Of a stretch of DNA of 64,000 nucleotides, positions 42,391 to 51,304 are shown piece after piece. The stretch spans positions 3,128,001 to 3,192,000 of the forward strand of contig NZ_CP126106.1 of NCBI RefSeq assembly GCF_030123325.1, written 5' to 3'. The notes beneath the pieces were generated by a model. It saw only the letters and a program-made list of their open reading frames with translations. It was not told the origin of the DNA and made no database searches. This DNA comes from Peribacillus simplex. GTDB lineage: Bacteria; Bacillota; Bacilli; Bacillales; DSM-1321. The position numbers and the translations under genes were made by a program. Within the stretch, counting starts at the first letter, position 1. Every line of letters begins with the position of its first letter.

Positions 42391-43347
42391 CTACCTCCTC
42401 ACATCATCAGCGCCGCCACTCATGAACAAATCGAGGTCGGCACGGACCGGCAAACCCTCAACATCGCCATTTACCATCGTTGCCATTGCTCCCATGGCAT
42501 TTCCACGCCTTGCAGCTTCATATAGCGGCAGTCCATCAAGCAGGCCGGAAAGTACACCGGATGCAAAGGCATCACCAGCACCGATGGGATCTACGACCCG
42601 TTCCACATAGAATCCGGGAACGTATGTTTTTGGTACAGACGGGGCTGAAATTAAAGAGCCCTCTTTGCCCAATTTAAGTAAAACTGTTTCAACACCGAGT
42701 TCATGAAAATGATCGGCAAACATCTCCGGAGTATGGGAACCGAATAAAAATTCAGCTTCGGCCACTCCAGGCATGACGATATCACTTTTCGAGGCGTACT
42801 TTGTTATGATGTGACGCGCTTCATTTTCATCCGGCCATATTTTCAAGCGAATATTCGGATCGAAGACGATTTTTGTTCCGGTTTCTTTAGCAATGCGGAT
42901 CGCTTTATCCAAGAGCGACTGACACGAATTCCCTAGTGCAGGGGTAATCCCGGTAATATGGAGATAAGCTGCGTCTTGGATGGCTAGATCAGTAAGTAAT
43001 TCCGCCGTCATTTTGCTAGCTGCCGAATCTTTCCGGTAATAATAGACTCTAGTATCATTCAGCCGTCTGAATTCTTTAAAAAAGACTCCTGTAGGCGCAT
43101 CAGGGTCTCTTGTTACATAAGAGACATCAACACCTTCCCCGCGAATGAAAGATTGCATGGCATCGCCAAATTCATCCTCGCCGAGACGGCTGATCCAGCG
43201 TGACCTATGACCGAGTCGGGTTAGCCCGATCGCGACATTGGATTCCGCACCGCCAAACTTCATTGAAAAAGATCGGGCGTGGCGAAGTGGACCTTCTTCA
43301 TTCGGGGTAAACACTGTCATTGTTTCTCCGATGGTTACAACATCCAT
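42391..43347 (-). CDS. 2-keto-3-deoxy-sugar-acid kinase, copy 2 (PfkB family)
   Basis: A 318-residue ribokinase-family kinase. KFGGAESNVAIGLTRLGH, VYYYRKDSAASK (the KDG kinase active-site stretch), FDPNIRLKIW and DPIGAGDAFASGVLSG are in order. It probably phosphorylates KDG or 2-keto-3-deoxy-galactonate made by DgoD. Clustering with DgoD and a KDPG aldolase gives a complete De Ley-Doudoroff set. The start has AAGGTGA. It differs clearly from copy 1, so the two are not a recent duplication. Confidence 0.91.
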   Translation of the reverse strand: MDVVTIGETMTVFTPNEEGPLRHARSFSMKFGGAESNVAIGLTRLGHRSRWISRLGEDEFGDAMQSFIRGEGVDVSYVTRDPDAPTGVFFKEFRRLNDTRVYYYRKDSAASKMTAELLTDLAIQDAAYLHITGITPALGNSCQSLLDKAIRIAKETGTKIVFDPNIRLKIWPDENEARHIITKYASKSDIVMPGVAEAEFLFGSHTPEMFADHFHELGVETVLLKLGKEGSLISAPSVPKTYVPGFYVERVVDPIGAGDAFASGVLSGLLDGLPLYEAARRGNAMGAMATMVNGDVEGLPVRADLDLFMSGGADDVRR

Positions 43348-43368
43348 GTCATCACCTTCTTTCTCTTG

Positions 43369-44233
43369 TCATGCTATTACGTGATTAGAAAGCGTGCCGA
43401 TCTTCTCAATGCTTACGTTCATCCGGTCACCGTTTTTCAACCAGATTTTCGGATTCCGTCCCATTCCAACGCCAGGTGGCGTACCAGTTGCAATCAAATC
43501 ACCTGGCATTAGTGTCATGGACTGTGATAAAAATGATATGATTTTCGGAACCGTAAAAATTAGGTTGCTTGTATTTGAATCCTGCATAATTTCACCGTTT
43601 AATTCAAGCGAAATCGCTAGATTGTGGGGGTCACCCACTTCATCTTGCGTCACGATAAACGGACCAAATGGCGCAAATGTGTCCGCCGTTTTGCCTCTCG
43701 ACCACTGGCCATCCTGAAATTGCAGGTCTCGGGCGCTAATATCATTCATAATTGTATAGCCAAAGATGTAGTCATTCGCCTCTTCTTCTGATACATGTTT
43801 CGCTTCTCTTCCAATGACAAACGCAAGCTCTGCTTCAAAGTCGACCGCGGTTGAATTAATGGGAATTTCAATCGCATCATGATGGCCGGCAATGGCATTC
43901 GCATATTTTGAAAAAATGACCGGTGATTCAGGGGGCTCCATCCCCGTTTCCCTTGCAATGATCAAAATAGTTAAGTCCTACGCAAATGATTTTATCCGGC
44001 TTTGCGATTGGCGGCAGGATTTTTACTTCTGACAGATCGAATATTGCATCGTCATTAACCCGTTGCTCAATTAACTGTTCAGCACGTGTTCTCAACTTGC
44101 TGCTTCGTTCTATGAATTTTTTCATGCAAGCTGGAAATTCTTCTGGACCAAGAGCCGTTAAACTAATAATTTGATCATTTTTAACAAGACCGATGTGTTG
44201 TTCGGTTTGTACGGAAAAAGTCGCTAATTTCAT
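43369..44233 (-). pseudogene. FAH-family hydrolase gene with a single-base frameshift
   Basis: The first frame gives the N-terminal FAH domain to PDKIICVGLNYFDHCK and then runs out at GNGDGAP. The next frame continues with ETGMEPPESPVIFSKYANAI, which is exactly what family members have after that point, down to GDLIATGTPPGVGMGRNP. Removing one G from the GGG run (C43950-43952 on the plus strand) restores a 287-residue protein. The family fits 2,4-diketo-3-deoxy-sugar-acid hydrolases and ureidoglycolate-lyase-like enzymes. All other residues look intact, so this is a very recent mutation or a sequence error. The start has AAGGGG. Confidence 0.85.
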
Positions 44234-44248
44234 ATTTTTTCCCCTTTC

Positions 44249-45208
44249 CTAAGTCAATGCGTATGGTGTTATTTCTCCGTTTAAGACCTGAACGATATTT
44301 CTCGCTGCCTTTTGACGAAGTTCAACCATTGCTTCCTCTGAATACCAGGCACTGTGCGGCGTAATGATGACATTGTCCATTGTGAGCAGCGGGCTATCGG
44401 TGCTGACCGGCTCATTCTCTGTCACATCAAGTGCTGCACCTGCAATTACCCCTTTTTCAAGTGCATCAGAAAGTGCTTTTTCATCGATTATCGGTCCACG
44501 TGCCGTGTTAATGATAACCGCATTTCTCTTCATTTGTTTAAGGCGCTCCTCATTGATCAGATGGTATGTATCATCAATCAAGGGCACATGGATCGACAAA
44601 TAATCAGCTTCTGCTATAATTTCGTCGAGCTCCATTTTTTGAACCCCAACCGCAGCCATGTCTGCCGCCGATACGAAAGGATCGTATGCAGCAGTTTTAA
44701 AGCCGAGCGGTCTCACCTTTTCAATGAAACGGCGCGGAATCCGTCCAAAGCCTAGAACCCCAACAGTTTGCTCGTTAAATCGATGAATCGGGACACACAC
44801 CTTAAAGTCCCAGTTGCCTTTTTTCACTTCATTGTTTAACAATGTCACTTTCCGCGCCGAAGAAAGTAAAAGTGCCAATGCATGATTGGATACTTCTTCC
44901 ATGCCATAATCCGGTACATTGGCGACAGTAATCCCCTTTTCCTTAGCCGCATTGAGATCAATTGTATTGACGCCAACACCGTAACGGGAAATGATTTTGG
45001 TGTTTTCAAGCGAATCAATAACTCGGCGTGAGATGGGAGCATATTGATTTAAAATTGCATCCACTTCTTTTGCCTGCCCCATTACTTCTTCTTCAGTTTT
45101 GCATTGAGCTTTGATGAATTCGATTTCCAGACCGCTTTCTTGAAAAATCTCTTCTTCATATTTCAAATGTTCAAATTCGTAATCCTTTATTAATATTTTA
45201 AAGGACAT
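44249..45208 (-). CDS. D-isomer-specific 2-hydroxyacid dehydrogenase
   Basis: A 319-residue NAD(P)-dependent dehydrogenase. The nucleotide-binding loop VGVLGFGRIPRRF, Arg in INTARGPIIDEKAL, the Glu in LDVTENEP and the catalytic His in TPHSAWYSEEA are all present. The GFGRIPRR motif with Ile-Pro instead of Gly-x-x-x-A is a CtBP-like variation. It may reduce a 2-keto acid such as glyoxylate, or oxidise a sugar acid at C2. It lies in the middle of the operon, 41 bases after the U32-like gene, with AGGGAG upstream. Confidence 0.87.
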   Translation of the reverse strand: MSFKILIKDYEFEHLKYEEEIFQESGLEIEFIKAQCKTEEEVMGQAKEVDAILNQYAPISRRVIDSLENTKIISRYGVGVNTIDLNAAKEKGITVANVPDYGMEEVSNHALALLLSSARKVTLLNNEVKKGNWDFKVCVPIHRFNEQTVGVLGFGRIPRRFIEKVRPLGFKTAAYDPFVSAADMAAVGVQKMELDEIIAEADYLSIHVPLIDDTYHLINEERLKQMKRNAVIINTARGPIIDEKALSDALEKGVIAGAALDVTENEPVSTDSPLLTMDNVIITPHSAWYSEEAMVELRQKAARNIVQVLNGEITPYALT

Positions 45209-45249
45209 TTGGGCTCAACTCCCTTTTAGTAATAAATACGTTAATATCA

Positions 45250-46197
45250 TTATTTAACTGCTGCCTTTTCAATTTTCGCAATTCCAAGTCCTTTTGCACC
45301 GAGTTTCGATGTTTTTGCTTCTGGATAGTATCGTTCGATCATTTGAATACCAATTGCGGCACGGCGTACACGTTCCTTTGTGAGTGAGATGTTCGTACTT
45401 TCCCATTGTTTCCCTGATGGATATACATCAGGATGATTACGAAGACCGAATTTGATGTAGACAGGCGCCAATACACGGATTATTTCCGGTATTTCATAAT
45501 AGCGAAGAAAGCCGCCGAAGGTATCCGGAACTTCAACGTATAAATCAATTGGAATGTCTATTGATTGGCGGATCGCTGCAAGTTTAGACAGCGTTAATGC
45601 AGGTGGCACGTTGTAGGTATCCGCACCGATGTCTTCCATTAATTTGACGGATACTGGATTGGCTGAACCCATTTGAACCGATACTTTAACAACAAAGTCT
45701 TCCGGAAGCTGTCCGTATTTTTTCATTTCTTTCGTTAAAAGAAGGAGACCTTCATCCGCAACTAACGCACCGCGAAGGCCTAGTGCAGCCCCTCTTTTCA
45801 GGTCTTCCATGGCATAAACAAGCTGATCGGAGCCCTCATGGCGAATTCCCTGAGATTTGCCTCCTGTCGTAAGCGGTCCGGCACTGACATCCCATGAACC
45901 CCTGGGACCGACAAACAAACTCAGCTCCATGCCTCGCTCTGCTGTCATTTTACACATTTCTTTAATTTCATCATCGGTTTGAAGCATGATGCCGCTGCCT
46001 TGAGATATTCGGTGAATAGTCAAACCGAGCCGGTCAATTTCTTTCAATGTTTCTTTCAGTGCTATCGGACCTTCTACGCTTGGGAGTTCAATGCGGTATT
46101 GAGCACCGTCTGGAAATGTTTTCGTTGATGTAGGAAGTTCTTTAAGATCAGTTGATGGGTATCCTAATTGTTCGAGCAAGTCTCGTGATTCTTTCAT
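45250..46197 (-). CDS. U32-peptidase-like protein of unknown function in a sugar-acid operon
   Basis: A 315-residue cytosolic protein. Segments such as LGLTIHRISQGSGIMLQTDDEIKEM, SLFVGPRGSWDVSAGP, LVADEGLLLLTKEMKKYG, IGADTYNVPPALTLSKLAAIRQ and PIDLYVEVPDTFGGFLRYY alternate strands and helices as in a TIM barrel and resemble the U32 peptidase/collagenase-like group, but the Cys residues of catalytic U32 members are not evident. Its ATG overlaps the stop codon of the YagE-like aldolase gene (ATGA), so it is coupled to that enzyme. I cannot assign a reaction; a role in this catabolic pathway is inferred from position only. Confidence 0.7.
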   Translation of the reverse strand: MKESRDLLEQLGYPSTDLKELPTSTKTFPDGAQYRIELPSVEGPIALKETLKEIDRLGLTIHRISQGSGIMLQTDDEIKEMCKMTAERGMELSLFVGPRGSWDVSAGPLTTGGKSQGIRHEGSDQLVYAMEDLKRGAALGLRGALVADEGLLLLTKEMKKYGQLPEDFVVKVSVQMGSANPVSVKLMEDIGADTYNVPPALTLSKLAAIRQSIDIPIDLYVEVPDTFGGFLRYYEIPEIIRVLAPVYIKFGLRNHPDVYPSGKQWESTNISLTKERVRRAAIGIQMIERYYPEAKTSKLGAKGLGIAKIEKAAVK

Positions 46198-47105
46198 TTC
46201 TGGACGCCTTCTTTCAAATTTATATTTTTTAAAAGAGCAGCTACTTTGTCACTCAAATCAGCAGGGTATACATCGCAGGGTGCACGGTGTCCAGCGGAAA
46301 CGTCAAACCAGCGCTGATGAACCGCTTCTTTCATGGCAGTAAAAAATGTCGGACCGTAATTGTATACATCCATCAGTTTTGAAATCACTTGATGATTTTT
46401 CTGTGCTTCAGCAAGGTCACCTTTATGATACGATTGATATAAATCAACGGAAATTTCCGGTGCAAAGACAGCGCTTCCATTAATGCTTCCCGCTGCACCA
46501 ATCATTTGAGCCGGAAGCAAGTGCTCGTCAAAAGCCGAGAAGACTCGGAAATCACTGCGAACTTCCTTCACTTCCGCCAGCACTTGACGAAGGTGCCCGA
46601 AATCACTGACCGTCTCTTTAATACCAGCAATGTTTGAATGATCTTCAGCTAATTTTTTAATCAATTCGATTGATAAATTTTGACCTGTCAGAAGCGGGAT
46701 ATTATAAATGAAAACTTGCAGATTAGTATGATTCGCTACACTGGAAAAATGTCGGTATAATTGCTCGTCAGACAGCTTCCAGTAATACGGGTTGACTACG
46801 AGAACGCCGTTCGCTCCATGCTCTTCTGCATAAGAAGTCAGTTCTTGCACCTCTTTCAATGCGGTATGCCCGACCCCAACCATGACAGGCACTCGTCCGT
46901 TAATATGCTTTATCATTTCGCGTACATATAATTTTCTTTCTTCTGTTGTAAGCGATGAGAACTCACCTGAACTTCCCATCAATAAAATACCGTCTATATT
47001 CCGTGAGATTAATAGGTCGATATAGCTTCTGTTCAGCGCCATATCTAAATTCCCCGATTCATCAAATAAAGTGACTACCGGTGGAATGATGCCATGAAAG
47101 TCCAT
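46194..47105 (-). CDS. YagE/YjhH-like 2-keto-3-deoxy-sugar-acid aldolase (DapA/NAL family)
   Basis: A 303-residue class I aldolase of the N-acetylneuraminate lyase family. GSSGEFSSLTTEERK holds the pyruvate carboxylate, the catalytic Tyr is in VFIYNIPLLTGQNLS, and the Schiff-base Lys is in IAGIKETVSDFGHL. The stretch NPYYWKLSDEQLYRHF is nearly that of E. coli YagE, which cleaves 2-keto-3-deoxy-gluconate or -pentonate to pyruvate and an aldehyde. A YjhG/YagF-type dehydratase, the usual partner, is encoded in the same operon. ATG 47105 has AAAGGAGG. Confidence 0.9.
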   Translation of the reverse strand: MDFHGIIPPVVTLFDESGNLDMALNRSYIDLLISRNIDGILLMGSSGEFSSLTTEERKLYVREMIKHINGRVPVMVGVGHTALKEVQELTSYAEEHGANGVLVVNPYYWKLSDEQLYRHFSSVANHTNLQVFIYNIPLLTGQNLSIELIKKLAEDHSNIAGIKETVSDFGHLRQVLAEVKEVRSDFRVFSAFDEHLLPAQMIGAAGSINGSAVFAPEISVDLYQSYHKGDLAEAQKNHQVISKLMDVYNYGPTFFTAMKEAVHQRWFDVSAGHRAPCDVYPADLSDKVAALLKNINLKEGVQK

Positions 47106-47122
47106 TGTTTTTCCTCCTTTTA

Positions 47123-48271
47123 TTACCATTCAGCGATGCTCCCGTCTTCATTACGCCAAATTGGATTTTTCCAATCATGTCCGGTTTCTGCTGCCTGCTT
47201 CACTTTTTCCTCATCAATTTCCACCCCAAGACCCGGTTTATCCGGAATGTTCACATAACCATTTTCATAGTCGAATAATTCTGGATTTTTCATATAATCG
47301 AGAATGTCCATGCCTTCGTTGTAATGAATACCAAGGCTTTGCTCTTGAATAATGAAGTTCGGTGTCGTTGCGTCCAAATGAATTGATGAAGCGAGAGTCA
47401 TCGGACCGAGCGGGCAGTGGGGAGCGATCGCTACATCATACGATTCTGCCATCGCGGCAATTTTTTTCCCTTCTAAAATACCACCTGTGTGGGATAGATC
47501 CGGCTGGATAATATCGACATAGCCATCTTGAAGAAGCTGCTTAAAGCCCCAGCGTGTATACATCCTTTCACCCGTCGCAATCGGACACGTAGTATGCCAG
47601 GCAATCTCACGAAGTGCTTCATTATTTTCCGGCAGCACCGGCTCTTCAATGAACATTGGATGGTACGGTTCAAGTTCTTTCACAATCGCCTTTGCCATCG
47701 TTTTATGAATCCTTCCATGAAAATCCACACCAATGCCAAAGTCTTTGCCAACCGCTTCCCTAATTGAAGCAACACGTTCGATGACCGCCTCCACTTTCGA
47801 AAAGCTATCGATGTAATTCATTTCTTCTGATGCGTTCATTTTGACAGCAAGGAAGCCCTCTCTCTGTTTTTCGATTGCAGCTGCAACGACATCCACTGGC
47901 CGATCTCCTCCGACCCATGAGTACACTTTTATTTTTTCGCGTGCTTTGCCGCCGAGCATTTGGAATACAGGAATATTGAAGTATTTTCCTTTTATATCCC
48001 ATAGTGCCTGCTCAATGCCAGAAATGGCACTCATTAAAATTGGCCCCCCACGGTAAAATCCACCTCGATAAAGTGTTTGCCAGATGTCTTCAATGTCGTT
48101 CGGATTTCTCCCGATCAAATAATCGGTCAATTCGTTAACAGCTGCTTTAACCGTTTCCGCACGCCCTTCCACGACAGGCTCTCCCCAGCCGGAAATGCCT
48201 TCATCTGTATCGATTTTTAAAAACAGCCAGCGGGGTGGAACTTTGTATAAAGAAATTTTTTTGATTTTCAT
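47123..48271 (-). CDS. dgoD: D-galactonate dehydratase DgoD
   Basis: A 382-residue enolase-superfamily dehydratase, the same length as E. coli DgoD. It shares long stretches with it, including VPPRWLFLKIDTDEG, RGGPILMSAI, AYDV-like APHCPLGPMTLA, and the C-terminus PDWRNPLWR-like WKNPIWRNEDGSIAEW. Mg2+ ligands are in VDFHG (Asp; His as base), FIEEPV and TGERM. It dehydrates D-galactonate to 2-keto-3-deoxy-D-galactonate. ATG 48271 has GAGGTG; a longer frame from 48319 lies in a hairpin and is not used. The downstream kinase and aldolase complete the route. Confidence 0.94.
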   Translation of the reverse strand: MKIKKISLYKVPPRWLFLKIDTDEGISGWGEPVVEGRAETVKAAVNELTDYLIGRNPNDIEDIWQTLYRGGFYRGGPILMSAISGIEQALWDIKGKYFNIPVFQMLGGKAREKIKVYSWVGGDRPVDVVAAAIEKQREGFLAVKMNASEEMNYIDSFSKVEAVIERVASIREAVGKDFGIGVDFHGRIHKTMAKAIVKELEPYHPMFIEEPVLPENNEALREIAWHTTCPIATGERMYTRWGFKQLLQDGYVDIIQPDLSHTGGILEGKKIAAMAESYDVAIAPHCPLGPMTLASSIHLDATTPNFIIQEQSLGIHYNEGMDILDYMKNPELFDYENGYVNIPDKPGLGVEIDEEKVKQAAETGHDWKNPIWRNEDGSIAEW

Positions 48272-48297
48272 CAAGCACCTCGCATTGTTTTTTTGGA

Positions 48298-48335
48298 AGA
48301 AAGAGAGGTTTTCAAACATGGAAACCTCTCTTTCT
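48298..48335 (-). promoter_or_regulatory. Strong intercistronic hairpin between the semialdehyde dehydrogenase gene and dgoD
   Basis: AGAAAGAGAGGTTTTC and GGAAACCTCTCTTTCT form a 16-bp stem with one mismatch and a 6-base loop, right after the stop codon at 48340. It is followed by TCC and A-run rather than a clean T-run, so it may be a leaky terminator or an mRNA-processing/stability element within the operon. Confidence 0.6.
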
Positions 48336-48339
48336 CTTA

Positions 48340-49809
48340 TTAATAACCTTTAATGAAAACCGTTTTTATGGCTGTATAAAATTCTTTCGCCGCTTCACCT
48401 TGCTCTCGCGAACCCGTGCTCGATGCTTTCATGCCTCCGAATGGGGCTTGCAACTCAACGCCCGCGCTTTCTGCGTTAATACGGACAAGCCCTGCCTCAA
48501 TTTCATCTATGAAATCCAGAATCGAGCTAATATTTGATGTGAAGATTGATGCACTCAATCCGTATTTCGTATTATTTGCCATGTCAATCGCCTCGGCAAG
48601 ATCGGTTGCTTTCATAAGCGCGATAACCGGTCCAAAAATTTCTGCCTGTGCTATCACCATATCCGTCGTCACGCCTTCAAAAATCGCAGGTGTAATGAAA
48701 AAGCCCCCATCATAGTCTCCGCCAGTTAATATCTCCCCGCCATGTATGAGTTTTGCTCCCTCCTGCTTGCCTTTTTCAATGTACTCTTTCACCGTATTGA
48801 ACTGGCTTTCGCTTGCACATGGGCCCATCCAAATTCCCTCTTGAAGGCCGTTGCCAACCGTTATTTTCGCTGCTGCTTCTACCAGTTTTTGTTTAAATAC
48901 ATCGTAGACCGAGGATTCAACAACAACACGGCTTGAAGCTGTGCATTTTTGGCCGGAGGAACGAAATCCACCGTTGATGACCGCCTCGACTGCTTGATCG
49001 ATGTTTGCATCTTTCGTCACGATGACTGGATTCTTGCCTCCCATTTCAAGCTGATATTTTATCCCGCGGGCGGAAGCTGATTTTGCGACGCTCTGACCGA
49101 CACTTTCAGAACCGGTAAACGTGATTGCATTTAAAAGCGGATGATCGATGAGCCCTTGGCCAATGATCGATCCTTTACCGGTAATGAAATTCAAAACACC
49201 CTCAGGGAAGCCTGCTTTGGTAAAGCATTCCATGACTTTGGCTGCTGTAACGGCACCTTCCGTAGCGGGTTTCCATACGATTGTATTGCCATATACAAGA
49301 GCTGGAGCCATTTTCCAGATGGGAATTGCAACCGGGAAGTTCCATGGCGTGATTATCCCGACTACACCAAGTGGGGAGCGTTTTGTAAACATTAGGGCAT
49401 CTTTATCGGATGATGGTATAACATCGCCGTCTTTCCGCATCCCTTCCCCAGCATAGTAACGGAGGATTGCAACGCCTCGTGCAGTTTCGCCTTTTGCTTC
49501 AGGTAACGTTTTACCCATTTCGCGAGTCATGGTTTCGGCAATTTCATCTAGATTTTCTTCCAATATATTGGCCGTTTTGAAAAGGATTTGTCCACGTGCA
49601 GACTGCCCGAGCCTGCGCCATTCCCTCTTTGCCTTATCCGCAGAAGCCACAGCTTCGTTCAAGTCATCTTCTGTTGAGCTTTGTACGTAGCCAACCGGTT
49701 CTTTGTCCGCAGGATTAATGCTTTCGATTGTATTTCCAGAAGATGCATTCACCCACTCATTATTAATGAAATTCTTATATGTTTTCGTTGCAAATGTAGT
49801 TGATATCAT
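48340..49809 (-). CDS. 2-oxoglutarate-semialdehyde dehydrogenase (ALDH family, YcbD-like)
   Basis: A 489-residue aldehyde dehydrogenase oxidising 2-oxoglutarate semialdehyde to 2-oxoglutarate. PWNFPVAIPIWKMAPAL, FTGSESVGQ, the base Glu in YQLEMGGKNP, and the catalytic Cys in SGQKCTASSRV are in order; GQKCTA with NPADKEPVGYVQSS and APFGGMKASSTGSREQG is typical of the YcbD/KGSADH group. In this operon it would take the product of the KdaD-like FAH dehydratase, forming the Weimberg branch. ATG 49809 has AAGGAGC; an upstream frame to 49869 overlaps the next gene. Confidence 0.88.
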   Translation of the reverse strand: MISTTFATKTYKNFINNEWVNASSGNTIESINPADKEPVGYVQSSTEDDLNEAVASADKAKREWRRLGQSARGQILFKTANILEENLDEIAETMTREMGKTLPEAKGETARGVAILRYYAGEGMRKDGDVIPSSDKDALMFTKRSPLGVVGIITPWNFPVAIPIWKMAPALVYGNTIVWKPATEGAVTAAKVMECFTKAGFPEGVLNFITGKGSIIGQGLIDHPLLNAITFTGSESVGQSVAKSASARGIKYQLEMGGKNPVIVTKDANIDQAVEAVINGGFRSSGQKCTASSRVVVESSVYDVFKQKLVEAAAKITVGNGLQEGIWMGPCASESQFNTVKEYIEKGKQEGAKLIHGGEILTGGDYDGGFFITPAIFEGVTTDMVIAQAEIFGPVIALMKATDLAEAIDMANNTKYGLSASIFTSNISSILDFIDEIEAGLVRINAESAGVELQAPFGGMKASSTGSREQGEAAKEFYTAIKTVFIKGY

Positions 49810-49831
49810 AATCTTTAGCTCCTTTTTCGTT

Positions 49832-51013
49832 TTAGAATGTTGGTCCAATTCTCCAAATACCAAAGTCATGCTGCTTTAAGATCTCCGCTTTTGTTAGTTT
49901 TCCGTTTGAAACATGCTGAATTTCTTCCATGATGCGCCTTCCCACTTCATCAACGGTTTCTAAACCATCAACAATTGTACCGGCATTTAAATCCATATTT
50001 TCATTCATCCTGTCAAACATCGGTGTATTAGTTGAGATTTTTATGACAGGTGTTATAGGAGAACCAGTAGGCGTGCCTCTTCCACTTGTAAAGAGAACGA
50101 TTTGGGCGCCGCCTGCGACCATTCCCGTCAATTGCTCAATATCATGGCCAGGCGTATCCATCCAAACGAGCCCTTTTTTTGTGGGCACCTGGGCATAATC
50201 AATGACTTCTTCCAGTCTGGTTGTGCCTGATTTTGTCGCTGCCCCCAATGATTTTTCTTCGAGTGAGCTGAGACCTCCCTCAATGTTTCCCGGACTTGGA
50301 TTTCCGGTGCGGATATCTACGCCCATTTGAATCGAGCGGTCTTCCATCATTTTAATAACCGCATAAGCTTTTTGGGCTACCTGGTCGTTTGCCGCCCGGT
50401 TAGCGATCAAATGCTCTGCACCGATGAGTTCAGTCGTTTCCGCTAATATTGCGGTTCCCCCCTGCTGAACAATTAAATCACTTGTACGTCCGACAGCCGG
50501 ATTTGCCGATAAGCCGGAGCATGCATCCGACCCACCGCATTCCGTGCCGACAATCAGCTCGCTGAAATCACATAATTCCCGTTGCACCATCGAGGCATCC
50601 TGGACCATTTTGACAGCAATTTTAGCTACTTCGGCAATGGTTTGAAGAGTGCCTCCATGTTCCTGAATCGATACAGTTTCCACTGGTTTACCGCATTTAG
50701 CAATTTCATCTCCAATACGGTGCGCCTGATGTGTTTCACAGCCAAGGCCGAGTACGATGACACCATATACATTTGGATTCATCCCCATTCCCGCATAGGT
50801 TCTGGCCGTTTGATCAAAATCAGAGCCCACTTGCGCACAGCCATGCTGATGAATGAATGTGACGGTTCCGCTCACCAATTCTGTGACGCGCTGTGCAGTT
50901 TGGGTTGCGCATGTTATCGTTGGCAAAATCAGTACATGATTCCGGACTCCGACGCGGCCATCCTGACGGCGGTAGCCCCAAAACTGCATTTTTTCATTCA
51001 GCAATTTTGTCAC
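49832..51013 (-). CDS. UxaA-type dehydratase, large subunit
   Basis: A 393-residue protein equal to the large domain of altronate/galactarate dehydratases: GYRRQDGRVGVRNHVLILPT, HGCAQVGSDFDQT, GTECGGSDACSGLSANPAVG and FTSGRGTPTGSP. The Cys and His residues bind the catalytic iron. The small SAF domain is encoded separately by the preceding gene, overlapping by 20 bases, as in SuyAB and some bacterial altronate-type dehydratases. The substrate is an aldonate or aldarate by context; a sulfolactate lyase role is unlikely in this operon but not excluded. Its start is GTG 51013 or TTG 51004. Confidence 0.88.
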   Translation of the reverse strand: MTKLLNEKMQFWGYRRQDGRVGVRNHVLILPTITCATQTAQRVTELVSGTVTFIHQHGCAQVGSDFDQTARTYAGMGMNPNVYGVIVLGLGCETHQAHRIGDEIAKCGKPVETVSIQEHGGTLQTIAEVAKIAVKMVQDASMVQRELCDFSELIVGTECGGSDACSGLSANPAVGRTSDLIVQQGGTAILAETTELIGAEHLIANRAANDQVAQKAYAVIKMMEDRSIQMGVDIRTGNPSPGNIEGGLSSLEEKSLGAATKSGTTRLEEVIDYAQVPTKKGLVWMDTPGHDIEQLTGMVAGGAQIVLFTSGRGTPTGSPITPVIKISTNTPMFDRMNENMDLNAGTIVDGLETVDEVGRRIMEEIQHVSNGKLTKAEILKQHDFGIWRIGPTF

Positions 51014-51293
51014 CCCTTCCTCTTTTACCTTCTAAATTGTGTACATGAACATGTGCACCAGCGGGAATAAAAGCTGAGGCTGCACCTATGACTTCCCCAT
51101 ATTTAATTATGTCTGCTCCTTGTTCGATGGCTTTGACTGCGAACTTATGTCCAAAACGAATCGGTTCAAGAATGGGTACGACAAGTTCTTCAAGCTCTGC
51201 CTTCACAACCACTGATGTGTTTGCAGGGATTTCGGATAAAGCGACAGCTACACTATCTTTAGTACTTAAGTAAAGTGTTTTATACTCGCCCAT
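50994..51293 (-). CDS. UxaA-type dehydratase, small subunit (SAF domain)
   Basis: A 99-residue SAF-domain protein. LVVPILEPIRFGHKFAVKAIEQGADIIKYGEVIGAA and the end GAHVHVHNLEGKRGRGDK correspond to the N-terminal domain of full-length UxaA. It forms a two-component dehydratase with the overlapping large-subunit gene. ATG 51293 follows AAGGGG. The full-length UxaA at 25.5 kb carries both domains in one chain, so the window has both architectures. Confidence 0.88.
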   Translation of the reverse strand: MGEYKTLYLSTKDSVAVALSEIPANTSVVVKAELEELVVPILEPIRFGHKFAVKAIEQGADIIKYGEVIGAASAFIPAGAHVHVHNLEGKRGRGDKIAE

Positions 51294-51304
51294 TTTGTCA
51301 CCCC

